Assembly (NCBI GenBank): GCA_021234535.1
Contig: CM037838.1
Location: 24,095,969-24,159,968 of the forward strand
Source: Stichopus chloronotus
Lineage: Eukaryota; Echinodermata; Holothuroidea; Aspidochirotida; Stichopodidae
DNA: 64,000 bases
Direction of reading: 5' to 3'
Shown: in pieces, positions 25,080-37,904 of the stretch
Position numbering within the stretch: position 1 is the first letter of the stretch
Layout: each line of letters begins with the position of its first letter
Notes under the pieces: generated by a model
What the model was told of the DNA's origin: nothing
What the model saw: only the letters and a program-made list of their open reading frames with translations
The model's database searches: none
Program-made: the position numbers and the translations under genes

Positions 25080-27492
25080 TAGGGAACTTTTGCTTTTTCT
25101 GTAAGTGAAATTAACCATTTCCCAGTAGCATGTTCTGCTTGCAAATTCTGCAATTTTGAAGAACAATCAATATCACACAGGTTGGTATATTGCATTACAT
25201 ATGGGAAATCTGTGATGTCACCCAGACGTAACTATCTTAATCACCTTGACTGACTTAAGAGAAGCATAACAACAGCTTAGAGAGATTACTTGACCTTCTT
25301 TTTCACAACATTCAGTTACGGTCAATCTTCAACTAACCTAATCTACTTTTTTTCACTATGGTCAAATTTAAATAAGCACAACAATTTCACTGACAACATT
25401 GGGCCAATGACTTAGTGCAGTAATTCCATTCTATTAAATTAAATGTCACTTTGTTGAAACCCTGGCGCAACCTGAAATCGTTTTTGGCCAGAGCTGTATT
25501 TTCCCCAAAAGAGCAGTGGGCTTACATCTTTGCGTGATGAACAAGATGCTGAGGCGAGGTTCCCAGTTTCTTCGGTGAAAAATACGTCATCTCGCTTAAC
25601 ATCCTCTTTAATTGCCAGTAGCATACTTTTGTAAGGTGCATTGGACTGTGAAACATACTTTTCCTCAAGTTGATGCGAAATTTGTCCGAATATTGAAAAT
25701 CTTAAAAAGAACTAATTAAAAATACACAGGAGCATATAAGACGAATGATGGCAAAACAGTGATGACCAAGAAAATACTATCATTAACGAATAACAGGTAG
25801 GTGATCACGGACAGGTTTAACACTTTCACTTCTTTGTAAAATGGAGATAACATTGGGAAATATGAGTTATTGGTGACGTGAAACATCGAGGAATACTGAA
25901 ATTAATAGCAAAAGCGGAACCGGTCCGAATTTTACATTTAGAAAGCAGGCGTGGCAATTCTGAGCTTTACACGTGACCACTTGCGAGGGCGTTCTTTCTT
26001 TGCTGATTTAAGTTAGGTAAATTTGAGCAATGGCCCTCTCTCTGTGTGCGTAAATCGTATCTCCCTCACATTTCCAACGCGTACCATATATAGCAATACA
26101 TATACGCTGAAATGATTACGTCATACATATACGCAGGTGTGAACCAAAATGTTCGTACTCCCGACGCACATACACCAACATAAGCAGTACCTTTGTTTAC
26201 CGGTGTGGGGGGGGGGGTCATTCAAGACTGAAGTCTGATCCAGTCCCCTTTCAGGGATCTCGTTCCGCCCATGTGTGAACAGACTGGATTCATTACGCCA
26301 GCTGGTCGACATTAACTGAGGGCGACGTTAGAAGTACCCAATAACTTTCCTACATCTGATGGACGAGGGTATTATAACGGATGTGTTATAATGTTAGATG
26401 ATTGTGTAATTAACTACGATCCCTATTTTAGGATCTCCGTCCCCCCCCCCCCCACTCCCCTCCCTTCCAAAAAGAAAAGAAAAGGAAAACGACCACGCTC
26501 ATTTGTCTAGAGAATCTCTAAGAGAATCACTAGCATATAAATGTTGGAATTTTTTCTTCCTAAATATTACAATTAGCGATACCGATCTAGGGGTTACAAA
26601 TTGAGTAGGCTGCAATTTAAACACAAGTGAGATTTACATTGTTGCATATTCATTACATAGAGGCCGTCTTCTTCTTACAATAAGAGCCGTTAGTTCTCAA
26701 ATATGAATTATTCCTATTTTTACTGTTTTACGTCGTTTCTTTTGCTTTCCAAAGTAGTTTTCGTCATTTTCGTTGATTGAATGACGTACTCCGTTCATGT
26801 ACATTTAAAAGTAAAGAAAAGCATACGATCAAACATAGTTTTATCCTTTTGGATTTTCCAAACACGTGTACGTGCGATCACTTTAATACTAACTCCTGAC
26901 TCAAAAATTGTTTCGCAAAAGAAACATATTCGTGTCCCTCATGTGGTATACCACATCTTGTTTTCACCTCTTCTTGTTTTCACCTTTCCAGTTATCAAAT
27001 GCTATCAAATTTCAACCGATTAACATTGGCGGCTGTACTCTCCTAATCGTTAAAAAAAACATAACTAAATCTTGCAAATTCCAATTATTATGAAGACATT
27101 ATTTTCAATATCTTTCACTCTAAAATGGAAAGCATGAAATTGTGTCAACGGAATTTTGTCTTCTTTTTCTTTTCTTTTCTTTTCCTTTCCTTTTCTTTTT
27201 GTTTGTTTCTTACACATCTCTTTGACTTCCTACATGACAAATATGACCTAATGGTATTAGACGTGGGTGCGTGTGTCCTCCCTTTTTTTTTAAACCTTTT
27301 TTCTTTAAAGTATTTATCTTCATGTGCGGTCACTCTATTTCCATCCTATTGTAGTTGTCCCTGATCCTGGTAATGTTGTTGTTGTTAAGTTGAGATGTCA
27401 ATTACCTTATTTCCTTACTGTCACTGGTTGACTTTTGATTGACAGGCTGGACAAAGAGGCAGGGATATAAGACAGCAGACGCCAGGCGATCT

Positions 27493-27564
27493 ATGTCACA
27501 GGCCGAAGAAAGAGAAAACAAAAGATGGCTGACCACTAAATCTACAACCAGGAACAAATCCCTG
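27493..27564 (+). CDS. Candidate first exon of the LHX gene (weak)
   Basis: ATG at 27493 opens 24 codons (MSQAEERENKRWLTTKSTTR then NKSL) ending exactly at GTAAAG with phase 0, the phase required by the LIM1 exon at 29864. There is a TATA-like GATATAAG about 30 bases upstream. No sequence similarity supports it, because the N-termini of LHX proteins are not conserved. A different upstream exon outside or inside the region is equally possible. Confidence 0.2.
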
Positions 27565-28764
27565 GTAAAGTAGCTTTCGAGTTAATTGTTTGAATATAAG
27601 GGTATGCAGATCAGGAGAGAGAGAAATAGAGAGTGCAAAATCAGTGATAGACGTGTAGAATTTTATCATTCTCTATCCATGGCATGCTCAAAACCGACCT
27701 GTTGCTTCTGTGGAGGATGATGAATTTTCGGGTGGGAATAGTTGAAATTTCCACTTGCATGTATAAAAGAGTTGAATCCCGTAGCAACGGATCTAGAGGG
27801 CCGAGGAATCTAACTGTGGCTTACCATTTCCATTTTCTCTTCTGGTGAATTAAACTTTTATCGAGAGAGCTGTGGACTCAGCAGTGTAACCGGAACCGAA
27901 TTTTGTAAGCTGTAGTTTGTTTTCAGAATTGTTTCTTGTACTATTTGTTTTCATTTTTTGGATGCAGGATATTTCGAATCACGATCATTTGCATTATTTA
28001 TCTTCTAAAGACAATCCAAAGACAATCGATTAATGATTTACCTGGTTCTGAATTTGCGGTACCGTTGCATCCGGATCCGGCGGAATTGAGGCAAAATGGT
28101 GAAAAAAATCTGAAGGACTGAGAACAGTAGTTGCACAGACCTATCAAACTGAAAAAACAAAACTAACCTGGAACAGAATCAACAAATTTAAAAAACTTAT
28201 TGACGACAGAAGCAAGTAGGACTATATCGACTGCGAGAATTTTTCCAGTCTTGGCGAGTGCAAATTCATCGATTTACAATACCAGCGTCGATTTGGGATT
28301 AACTTCAAGATTTCTACATTTTGGGAAAAATATAAGTATAAAAGGGAGAGATGGAGAGGAGAAGATCGCGGGATGAAATATTCATCAAAAAAGAAGAGGT
28401 AAGTAAAGATGAATACAATGACAAAATAGATACTGCTGGAATTATAAGATGAAATTAGTTTGTTCTCTTTCTCGATAGGATTCAAGCCCTCCTATTTGAT
28501 TATAAATCGTGACCTTCATTTTGTCTTTTTTTTATGTTCCTAGATCCCTAGCTATGCATGGGGGCCATTGTTATACCTTCTCACGATAAATTTACTTTTG
28601 AATATTTCACTATTTTTTATTAAACTTTAGTGTCCTGTATTTTTTCTTCTTACACTTGTAAGTTGCTCCATCTCGAGAACAGCTCCCTATTCATACGTTA
28701 TGAAGATTTTCTTTCGTGAAGTCCATATTGAACGAAGGCTTACATGTCAAAAATTTCCTAGACC

Positions 28765-29625
28765 AATACTTCTCCGTACCAAAACGTCTCCGATATAGGT
28801 CAAAAAGTCATCGTGACGAAACGTCCCACCCCTCCTAACCACCCCCCCAAGTACAATTGTCCTCCAGTTTAATAGTCACTGATTGTAGACTATTATTCTT
28901 GTAAAAGCATTAGTTGCTGGTATGACTGATATTGTACCATAGGTCATTGGAAATATAAGTAAAAAAAGATGTTTTGTTTCAATTTTTGTAAAACTCCCCT
29001 TTCCTGATGCAATGTATCCATTTTTTGTTCGAGGTTTCAGTGTTCAATGGCCAACTATTTTTAATGAATTTTTGACAGAACTTCGTGTTTCTGATGACTG
29101 GGGGCGTTGTGACGTCATCCCAATATTAAGAAAGATGATAGGGCAAAGCCCATGTAATTACAGATTTACAGGCCTACCATTATTGCTTGCAAGGTCATGA
29201 AATCTATTGTAAACTTTGAAAAAAAAAACATGGCAGTTTCTTTAGTAAAATCAGATTGACTCAGCATGGCTTTCTCCAGAAAAGGTCCCGTCCCACTAAT
29301 ATTTTGGAGTCCGTGGAATTTCATTTGATAGGCAGAAAGTACGTTGATGCGGTTTGCCTATAGATTCCCAGAAAGGTTTCATACGGTTCCTCGGCAACAC
29401 TGTCTTTTGCTTACATAATGAATATGGATATTAGACTGCAATTTTCTGTCGTGGATCCAGAATTGGCTTTGTTATAAAAAAAACAAAAACAAAAAAACAG
29501 GTCGTGATTCTTCTTGGCAGAATGAAGTTGGATACCATATATAACACTGGGGAACATTTTGATAAAAAATAGGGACGTTTTGTTGTATAGCTGGGAGGTT
29601 TTGCTGTGACACATTTTGACTGTTT
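28765..29625. mobile_element. Degraded copy related to the CGTCCCC element, enclosing an RT fragment
   Basis: CGTACCAAAACGTCTCCG at 28777 and further GTC-rich units to 28830 face inverted units (TAGGGACGTTTTGTTG, GGGAGGTTTTGCTG) at 29568-29610. This repeats the arrangement seen at 23.4-23.9 kb, with about 730 bp between. A reverse transcriptase remnant lies inside, probably a later or unrelated insertion. Boundaries uncertain. Confidence 0.45.
29047..29400 (+). pseudogene. Decayed non-LTR retrotransposon reverse transcriptase fragment (N-terminal RT motifs)
   Basis: Reading across several frame changes gives IFNEFLTELRVSDDWGRCDV, then DDRAKP, CNYR, ACKVMKSIVN, then LTQHGFLQKRSRPTNILESV, KYVDAVCL and DSQKGF. 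These follow the order of RT domain motifs in Jockey/CR1-type elements (VPDDWK-ADVTPIFKKGDR, KPSNYRPISL, CK-MExI, QHGFRKGRS-TNLLE, VDVVYLDFQKAFD). Multiple frameshifts and stops show it is dead. Confidence 0.75.
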
Positions 29626-29863
29626 CATATTTGTTTTTTTGTTTTGTTTTTTTATGTGTGTATGTCAAGGTATTATACCGAGCAATGTGTATATTATAAC
29701 TTCAAACGTTGGATTATTTTCATAAATACCCCCTTGCGGGGAAAAAACACGAATTTGGGGAGAAGAAGCAAAAAAAGCTGAGCCAGGTGATTCATCTCAA
29801 TTAAATGTCGAATGCTCTATTTTTTTTTCTATGACATTATGTTCTTTTTATACTCACCTGCAG

Positions 29864-30043
29864 TGTAACCTGTGTAATGAATGTGGACTGGATATTACAG
29901 GACAGATTTCTACTTAAGGTTGGAATTCACCAAACATGGCATCTCAATTGTCTACGATGTTCTGAATGTCTGGTTAAGCTACAAAACTTCACGACGTGCT
30001 TCTATCGTAACCAGAAAGTGTATTGTCGAGGATGCTACTGCAG
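29864..30043 (+). CDS. LHX6/8: LHX6/8 LIM1 exon; one extra nucleotide
   Basis: Acceptor TACTCACCTGCAG ends at 29863; donor GTATGA starts at 30044 (phase 2 out). The first frame gives [11 protein letters not shown], then stops at TAA. A second frame, open from about 29877, gives [40 protein letters not shown] and YCRGCYC. Compared with LHX6/8 (C-x2-CGLEIVDKYLLKV), exactly one codon should lie between GATATT and GAC; four bases (ACAG, 29897-29900) are there. ATTACAG at 29894-29900 could also act as an alternative acceptor, giving an in-frame LIM1 that lacks its first CxxC. All other zinc ligands are present; the last is Cys where LHX6/8 have Asp. Confidence 0.85.
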
Positions 30044-33014
30044 GTATGACAGCAAATATCATTCCCGTTTATGAATACGTTTTTCACCCTTCTTTTACGT
30101 TTATTTGATTTTGTGCATATATGTCTTTATACGAATATTACAGTGCATAATACTTCAGAATACCTCAGAAAAAGACACAAGCAGTATGTGTCTCACGGAA
30201 ATGTTTTTTTTTTTTTTAAGATTATTCTTAAACGCCACACATACTCCTTCAGAGTTCATCACCACAAGTACACCGTGGAAAATTCCTTCTGTCTAACAAC
30301 CTTTAAGGCGTAGATACTGGGAATTGTTCGTTTCCCCAAAAGCTATACCAGTTTTAAATTGCAATGTACACTAATTTTACTTTGATCGAGGTAAATGTGA
30401 GTAAAAGAAGCAGATTTGTGGGAATACTGCACTTGAAAAATGAAAAAAAAATACCTCTCAGTTACTGCATATTAGATAATGTCTAGTTTGCACTATGACA
30501 GAAAAAATGTTGAGACGAAGTTGTTTTTAAGTATAGGTATATCGCCTATGATGGTAGCCTTAGCAGTACAATTACTAATCGCGAAACTGATTGCTACTGA
30601 CTTGATGGATACAGCCTCTACAAGAAAACTACACAAATCCTTCCAGATGTCTTTCTTTCTTTCTTTTTTTTGCACCGCACCCTACGAGATCGTGAAATTA
30701 ATAATTTTGTCTTTAATACCCACAAGATCCACCTTGAAAGGTGAAAGGAATTGAATAAGAACCTGATAACAAAGCGACTGCATTTAGTCTAATAACTGAA
30801 TTTGATCAACAAGATTAACGCTGTCATTTCGGCTCACGCTTGTCAAACTGCGGGGACATTATTAGAAAAATAGCACAAATTAAAGTCAGAAACATTTGCG
30901 TGCAATAAACTTATTCCTATACCTTGATCCATTGGCTTTTGCACTGGTTGTTGTGCTGCAAGGGATCTCTAAACTTGTTTTAGTGCATCCTTAAATCTGT
31001 TATATTAACTCGCGAATGTTCGCTTTTTAAATATTTCTTATATTGGCCAATGTGCGGTACTGTAATTGCTAATAAAATATTTCATTAGTTAAAGGAGATG
31101 TTATTGTGCCAAGAAATATTTGTGTTGTTTTTTTTTTTGTTTCTTTGTTTTTGCTGTTGTAGACCTGTATTTCCGTCTTACTTTTATTGTTTTATCATAT
31201 AAGTAACTGCTTACCATGTGTTGTAACATATTCCCAAACATACTTGTGTCAAGCCATAAGGTGTATGTGAAGCATATAAGGCTGACTAAATTTTTTTGAC
31301 CTCTGTAGAAAATGAGTATTGCCTAACAAGTTAGAGTATTCTCTCTTTGTTGTGAAAAAAAAACCTATCTCAATAGCATGTCCCGTTTGGAAAGTTATGG
31401 ATTTTTTTAAAGACATAATTATTCCCAAACGGTACATTGCACTATTGGAAATCTACATTAGATGCCACACAGGCACAACAATACTTGGAAATCCTTTTGT
31501 AATTCATTATAATTTTGTCTGTCTTAAGAAAAACATTATGGTAATTTAGGAGATGTGATCTTGTTTTCCACGACATCTTCAGATCAGTACTAAATGAAAC
31601 TTCAGTCAGTGTTTCACTGATGTCATATTTCAAGGTTAAACCGGTAGCTCATAATTTCAAAAAGCAAAAAAGACTTATTTGCAGTAATTTGTGGGGGTTT
31701 CATTGCATTTTTATCACTGAGGCAACTGCATGGAAATCTGACCACTCGACCAGTTCTTCACCAAAAGGGACTAACTAGTGCTTGACCAGAGAAGGGCTTC
31801 TTGACACCGCGTGCAATGTCTTTAAGATACATATGAACCAGACATTTTTATAGGGATAAAGGGGTTCTTAAATGAGAGACAATAATTTTTCATTGACATT
31901 TCAGACTTTTTCCTGACTTTAAGGAAATATGATAAGGAAAATTGAATTTCCTTCATTGACCAGTCCCGTTAAGAGACCTTCCGTGAGAAATGTTTCTCTT
32001 TCGTTTAAGAAGCTCTTCACAAGTTAGTGGGATATTCCTTTAACGAGGTCATATGGATTACAATTTCTCATTCCGTTTGTGCTCCTCAGTCATTTTTCTC
32101 GGAGTTGTTCTGCCTGCAATCGCTTGATCAGCCCAACTGACTGGGTGCGTCATGCCAAAGGCTATGTATACCATCTCGCCTGCTTCTCATGTGATCACTG
32201 CAAGAGGCAGCTCTCGACAGGAGAGGAATTTGCAATGTCCGGCTCAAGGATTAGATGCAGAACACATTTTCATAACAGCGTTCACGGAGCAGAGAAGGAC
32301 GGAGGGCATACCCTCAATGATGGTAAATAATTGACATTATATGAACTTTTATTGCAACTGCAAATGTTTTGAAGGTTCACTGATGTTACATAAAATGATA
32401 AAAATATCGAAAAAACCACTGCGAAGGATATCAATCCTTGTAAAAAAAAAAAGATATCTCATTATCGGCATAGTGCGTACATCGGGATTCAGAAAACAGA
32501 ATCACCACTAATCCGGGTGACTGCCAGTTTACCTGGTCTTGAATCACTATCATCAATCAATGAAATTTTAATTATGCGGCACTTTAAAAAAAACAACTTC
32601 AAAACCACCAAAAAAAGTAGAGCAGTGTGACCATTTCATCATATCAAAACTGTAGTGACTCGTTATCTGTATTCACTTTCTTCTACAGATGATTCGAGCA
32701 CGAGTTCAGACGACACTACGACATCCTCCGACCATTCACCGAAGCCGAAACGAATCCGCACGACTTTTACCGATCAGCAGCTTGAAGTACTCCACGCACA
32801 TTTCAAAATTGACGTAAATCCAGACAGCAGCTGTTTGCAAAATATAGCTCAAATCACCGGCTTAAGTAAAAGAGTGACTCAAGTTTGGTTCCAAAATTCG
32901 AGAGCAAGACAGAAAAAGTACACGAGCCATAGAAAAATATGTCACGTGTTCTCTGAAAATGACAGCAAAAACCGTGGCAACGACTACCAGGCACACATCA
33001 AAATGGAGACATGA
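29864..33014 (+). CDS. LHX6/8: LIM-homeodomain transcription factor, LHX6/LHX8 (Arrowhead) type
   Basis: Three exons: 29864-30043 (LIM1), 32090-32322 (LIM2) and 32689-33014 (homeodomain and stop), with GT-AG introns and matching phases (2 and 1). LIM2 contains [20 protein letters not shown] and [11 protein letters not shown], which is characteristic of LHX6/LHX8/Arrowhead. The homeodomain has [19 protein letters not shown], a NPD turn, [19 protein letters not shown]. The LIM2-homeodomain linker is short and Ser/Asp-rich, and only about 35 residues follow the homeodomain, shorter than vertebrate LHX6/8. Family members specify neuronal and epithelial fates as nuclear DNA-binding proteins. LIM1 carries an extra nucleotide (29897-29900), so the frame is broken as given; the first exon is not established. 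Confidence 0.9.
30044..32089 (+). other. LHX6/8 intron between LIM1 and LIM2
   Basis: 2.05 kb, AT-rich, no coding sequence recognised. A TTAAAGGAGATG at 31090 and an inverted TTCCTTTAA at 32034 could be ends of worn TTAA-type elements, but the inner sequences do not match each other. Confidence 0.5.
32090..32322 (+). CDS. LHX6/8: LHX6/8 LIM2 exon
   Basis: Acceptor GTGCTCCTCAG ends at 32089 and donor GTAAAT starts at 32323; phase 2 in, phase 1 out. It encodes [20 protein letters not shown] and on through [10 protein letters not shown] to IRCRTHF. All eight LIM2 zinc ligands are visible (CxxC, HxxC, CxxC, CxxH). Near-identity to the LHX6/8 signature STGEEFA makes the subfamily call firm. Intact frame. 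Confidence 0.93.
32689..33014 (+). CDS. LHX6/8: LHX6/8 homeodomain exon and C-terminus
   Basis: Acceptor TTCTTCTACAG ends at 32688; phase 1 entry; stop TGA at 33012-33014. An acidic Ser/Thr linker ([19 protein letters not shown]) leads into a 60-residue homeodomain (about 32742-32918) with the recognition-helix core [12 protein letters not shown], including the invariant W, F, N and R. A 35-residue tail ends in KMET. The homeodomain has no intron here. Confidence 0.92.
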
Positions 33015-34450
33015 GGATGTTGCAAAGGATCAGGATGCTACGTGCTGTAGAAGTCGGACCCTTTTTTTAGAGAAGTGCTACAAAATTGAAATCAAACAAT
33101 GTTAATTGGATACTGTAAATATCGATCTGTCACATATACTAAGGGCGATAGCCGTATTGGAATCTAAGGCACCTTTTTTTTTTCTGGTGTGGTTAAATAT
33201 CACTTTAAACAGATTAATTGAGTTTCAAATTAAACTTGTTTCGAAATTTATTTCTGTAAAGGGCTTTCTGCCGCTGTTGCATGTGTAATGTTAAACTTTA
33301 GTGATGTGAGATAATGGAAATGTTTTCCATTTGTTTCAACGCTCTCTCACGCTGCAAGAATGTTTACTTTTGTATAGAATTGCTTCATTGCTCGTGCGTT
33401 TACAAATACTGTGCTCAAATGAACGAGTGCACTGGCGAGTATATGCAACGAAATACCCTTTTACTGCCCTGACATACGTTATAATCTTTCGTCTGTGTTA
33501 TATATGTGCATTAGGCTTGGGACACTACCGTAACGAAGTTAGTGTCCATACTCACCGCGGGACGGTGACTTGGAAAAAGTTTTGACCAATCGTAGCTTAC
33601 TTCGTGAGTGTTCCAAACCAGTAACCTGGATGCTTTTCCTTGTGCAGCTTTTTTCATGGGTGATTGGGACAGCCTTCCCTCCCTGTGCCTAATACAATTT
33701 GAAGCCTTTACGTAATATTCACCTTAACTACCATCAGTGACATGTGGAAATAGCAGACTGAGAAAAGATGGGGTGTATTTTGTTTTTTCTTTTTTTTTTT
33801 CACACATGTCGATTCTGGAAGCGTATCTTTTTTTTTGTCAAATCTGCACTCTTCATGTTTTAAACTTGCCAAGTGTAACCGTGCATAACTTTTATGTTGC
33901 AATTGTTTACCAAAAATTAAAAAATATTGTACTTTTTAATATTACTATAATATTCAAGGAAATAACTATTTGAGTTGGTTCATTTACTTTTATCATCTGC
34001 GTTTAAACTGAGCACGATCTTACAGATGCACAAAAGAAAAGAGAAAAAGAAAATATCAATAAAAACAAAAAAACTAAAACAGGCACCTACACCGGAACTT
34101 TGGTGTGTTTGATAATTGGGGGAGGAGTGTTTGTTTATATTTGGTAAATTAATTTGAACTTTCAGTAAGAGCGCACTTAGGGTTCAAATGCTATGGATTG
34201 CGAACTGCGCAGGATACCGTTTGATAGGTGCGAGAAACAAAGATAGGTGGAACGAAATATTAACTATACATTACCATAATAACGACGAAGTGCGTTGTCA
34301 AACTGTGGCTGTACCGAAAAAAAGCTATTTAAACGGCATGCATGGCAGAGGAAAATAGTTGTCACAAGATTAACATGTAAATGAAATACCTATAGACCTA
34401 CTTCGATGTGCTGAATATACAAAGGATATCAAGATCATGTTAACTCTTAA

Positions 34451-34456
34451 AATAAA
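34451..34456 (+). promoter_or_regulatory. Candidate polyadenylation signal for the LHX gene
   Basis: AATAAA about 1.4 kb after the stop; another AATAAA lies at 34058-34063. Which, if either, is used cannot be told. Confidence 0.2.
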
Positions 34457-35589
34457 ATTCATGTGATTGATCAATTTTATTAATTTTACACTTATTGAAA
34501 GATGTTGAAATTTGCTCGTCTCTTAAAAACTAAAAATATGCATTAAACATGATAAGTTTTTAAAGAGGATTTTCATTGATTTGGTACTTGCACATTACTT
34601 GAGTGACGTAGTAAAATTGTCTTCTTACTTAGCTTAAATTTGAAGCTTAAATTTAGCGGATGATATACAGGCCTACTCCTGTACTACCTATATAAAATGT
34701 ACTACTTACTATATAAAGCATAGTAATAAAATAGCTTTAATCATTGTTACACCATTCAGGCTCCAATAAACATCTGCAAAAGCTTCATCTCCCCAAAACA
34801 GTGTGCATAAGATGAGTAACGGAAGACCCATCTTTTGAGTTCGTGAAAGTTTGGGTGAAGAAATTCTTCTTGGGCAACAAGTACAGCCAAATGAATTTTT
34901 CATCTGCGAGAAACTTTTATTTCCTGAAAAGAAGGTCGCCGTCCTTCCTTATCTTGAATAATCTATCATTTTTGCGTTTACAAGTTTGACTTTAAAAATT
35001 TCTTTTTTTTTTCCTTTAAAATAATTAGTCTTATTTTTATGTAAGATCTCCAGAGGACATGTCGGCTGCACGGAAACCAATTCAAGTGGACACGATAATG
35101 CTAATTGTTTTCCTTGCCTTGCATTGTTTTATTTTTTTTTTAAAGTAATAGAAAAATGTTCTGACGTATAATGCCGGATTAAACAAAATAAAAATAAGCT
35201 TTCAATCGCTGCATGTATGTTATTCTATTTGCATGGCATCGATGCTGTAAAACGACCATGAGATGATTAAGACTGAGATTTAAAGACTTAGGGGTCCAGT
35301 AATTTTGGATAAAATTAAAACAGAGGGCCGATGGTCCATTTACATCAGTGAGCAATATCAATCTTTAGTAGAACATATCCACACGTATCGTAGTAGTTAG
35401 GCCGAGTTATACGCTGGGTGGGGTTTGTTTCTCGTGAAACACCTTGGCATTTACAACGATAGTCTACATTTAAGTAGGTTAGTAGGTCAATACCCATAAA
35501 CAATGTCTGAGGTTTTCGTCTCCTTCTAGTCCCCTCTTCCTTTCTCGTGCCCACTTTCATACCGCTTCGGGAAGTTTTGGGACGGTGAA

Positions 35590-35838
35590 AGGCAGTCACA
35601 CAGACAATTCCAACTCTTACAACCACCCAGAACACCCCCCCCCCCTCCCGTCCACAGCCTATCTACGACTCCTCCGCAAGTGTATTCAAAGCGCTGCTGA
35701 CACCTTTGTATGCTGTGTAATATGATCTTCTCTGGGTCTTTCGAATTTGCTGTCAAAGAAAAAGCAAAATCAATTGAGCACTTTATTTACCCCTAGCAAA
35801 AGGGTAGCTTGGGGTGAGTGATAAGTGACTGCCTTTGA
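35590..35838. mobile_element. Family C MITE, diverged copy
   Basis: Shares GCTGTGTAATATGATC, TCTTTCGAATTTGCTG and AGCTTGGGGTGA with 45103-45358 in the same order. Ends (GAAAGGCAGTCAC and GTGACTGCCTTTGA) are inverted and resemble the TTAAAGGC termini. Confidence 0.6.
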
Positions 35839-36707
35839 TCTGAATCTTCGGGGGTGGGGGGTAGGGCTCCTGGACAGTTAGAGGACAATACATTTCTCAA
35901 TGGTACACATCCCATGAACCACCAGGGGGAGAGGGTTTCCTTTGGAACTTGAATACCTTAATAACCTTGTATCACTGACACCGCTTCCATGAAGTGTTTG
36001 TACTGGAAGCTGGTGTTCTCGTAAACAAATTTCGTAGTAATTTCTCTCGACATACGGTGTAGAATGGGAGAAAGATATACAACAAAGGCATCAAACCTAC
36101 CAGAGCGCACAATAACATTGCAGTTTAGCTAAATCCAAACAGCCCCTCAGTGTGAAGAATAGCGACCGAGAAGATGACAAAAACCACCCGCTGCCCTTCA
36201 GAAAAATCCATAGAAAGTACCCTTCTTTATTCTGGTGGGTGAAACCATACGGAGATTGCCGAATTCTTGTCAATACCCCATAGGTCTGAAGGGGCCTTAA
36301 GTCGATAGTATCGAAAAGTGGTTATCTTCGCACACTTAAATCTACACTGACTTTTCAAACAGATTACAATTCATGCCACTTATAATGATGAGTTACTTAA
36401 GAGGGTGTCAGGCATACTTCCAAACCCTACTGAATGAGTTGGATGGTTACGTAACATTATAATGACAGCACTTGACGGACTCACGGGTCGGAGGCACCGA
36501 GATTTAATTGTACAGCTGATTTAAAGGACATTCCTAACGGCGGGTTTTAAAGAAGGAGAATCAGTCACTTACACTGGGGGAAGAAAAAAAAAAAGCAAGA
36601 CAGTACCTCAAACTGAATTCGCACATGAAAATAGGGCGTTTGTTTTACAAAAATCAGTGTTAGGCCTATGGACACAGAATGATAAATTATTCAGAGTAAG
36701 TGAGGAT

Positions 36708-36845
36708 ATGGTGGCCTTCTTTTCAAGAAATAAGTTCCTCACAGACAGAAATTCAGTTATTTGTTGCTCAAGAATAATTTGTTCACCACACACTTTCAAA
36801 AATTCAAATGACGCATATTCTGTAACTCATCTTGTGCATAATCTT
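36708..36845. repeat. Low-copy dispersed repeat, copy 2
   Basis: Matches 15815-15960 in order and spacing (see that entry). Confidence 0.6.
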
Positions 36846-37904
36846 GCAAATGAAGCTACTGCCGATGTTTTTCTGGTGACACTGACTGGTTTGTGGCATG
36901 AAAACACATTTCGGGGTATTGGAAGAAATAATAAGTGAAATCGTTGAGAACAGACGCAACTTTCATCAAAATCCATCAAACGTTTTGACCATTTCATTAT
37001 TTATGCTTTGAAGATTTTATCACGTACATACGGCGTTGGGTGTAAGTTTGGACCGTCCCGTAGTCAGTATTGCTGCTTTTTTTTTTTTGGGGGGGGGGGG
37101 GGGGGGACAGGAAGTCGGGAGGAACCAAAGACAAGGTCGCCCGTTCTGAGGGGAGCGATGTATGGGGATGGAGGTTCTTTCTCCCATTTTGAAGATTCTT
37201 ATTTTGGAAGGGGACTCAGATTAAAAATTGGGCTATCATTAACATATTTTATATGTATTAAAATGTTCTACTTTTTTGTCTGTGCCTATGCATGAACTGC
37301 GAGTTAAAAGACGGGTCGCTACCGTGGAATTTTACCGGGGCGGGGGGCGTAGCTACGGTCTTGAGTTCTGAAAATGTTAGCAGTCAGATTTGGCACTAAG
37401 TAAACTTAAGATAACGAACGTTTATTGTTAAGTGCCACTTGGGACAATGTTTTATCAAAGCGTACAGAGATTCTTCACCGCCGTCACTGCATATGACTTC
37501 CCAGTGATACAGGGAAGTACCCTCCTCAAGGGCAAGCTACTAAAGTTAAAGGTGAAATATAAGTGGTACTTGTCATGGTGTGAGTGTGAGTGAGGGAGAG
37601 GTGGAGCAAACATTGGTGTGGTCATCTGAATGTTGTAATGGAGTAGATATGCTTACACCCGAAATTTGAGGAAGCCACAGTGTGTAGTCGAACGACCACT
37701 AGACTTTTAATTGCCAAGGTAACATATCAACGGTGTGCAATATTTACACTTAATACTGTTGTCCGATACTTATGGGTCAACCTCACATCGCAAGTACCCG
37801 TGAAAATAATTCTTAACATAAATAATTAAAAAGAGTTGTCATTCATAGCTGACTGAGTCGAGCAAACTTCGAGAGACCACAACCACGAGACACTTTTGAT
37901 GATT

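Larger units (their letters stand above)
23964..27492. other. Intergenic region upstream of the LHX gene
   Basis: No gene recognised. It contains one degraded family C MITE (24417-24680), a CA microsatellite and long G and C runs (26209, 26441). Confidence 0.5.

Noticed and set aside
228..29118. Scattered TGACGTCA sites (for example 228, 8662, 29107) as CRE elements
   Set aside because: Too short and too scattered, mostly far from the likely promoters, to support regulation.
35345..35756. Minus-strand open frames
   Set aside because: They overlap the family C MITE copy and carry a poly-G stretch.
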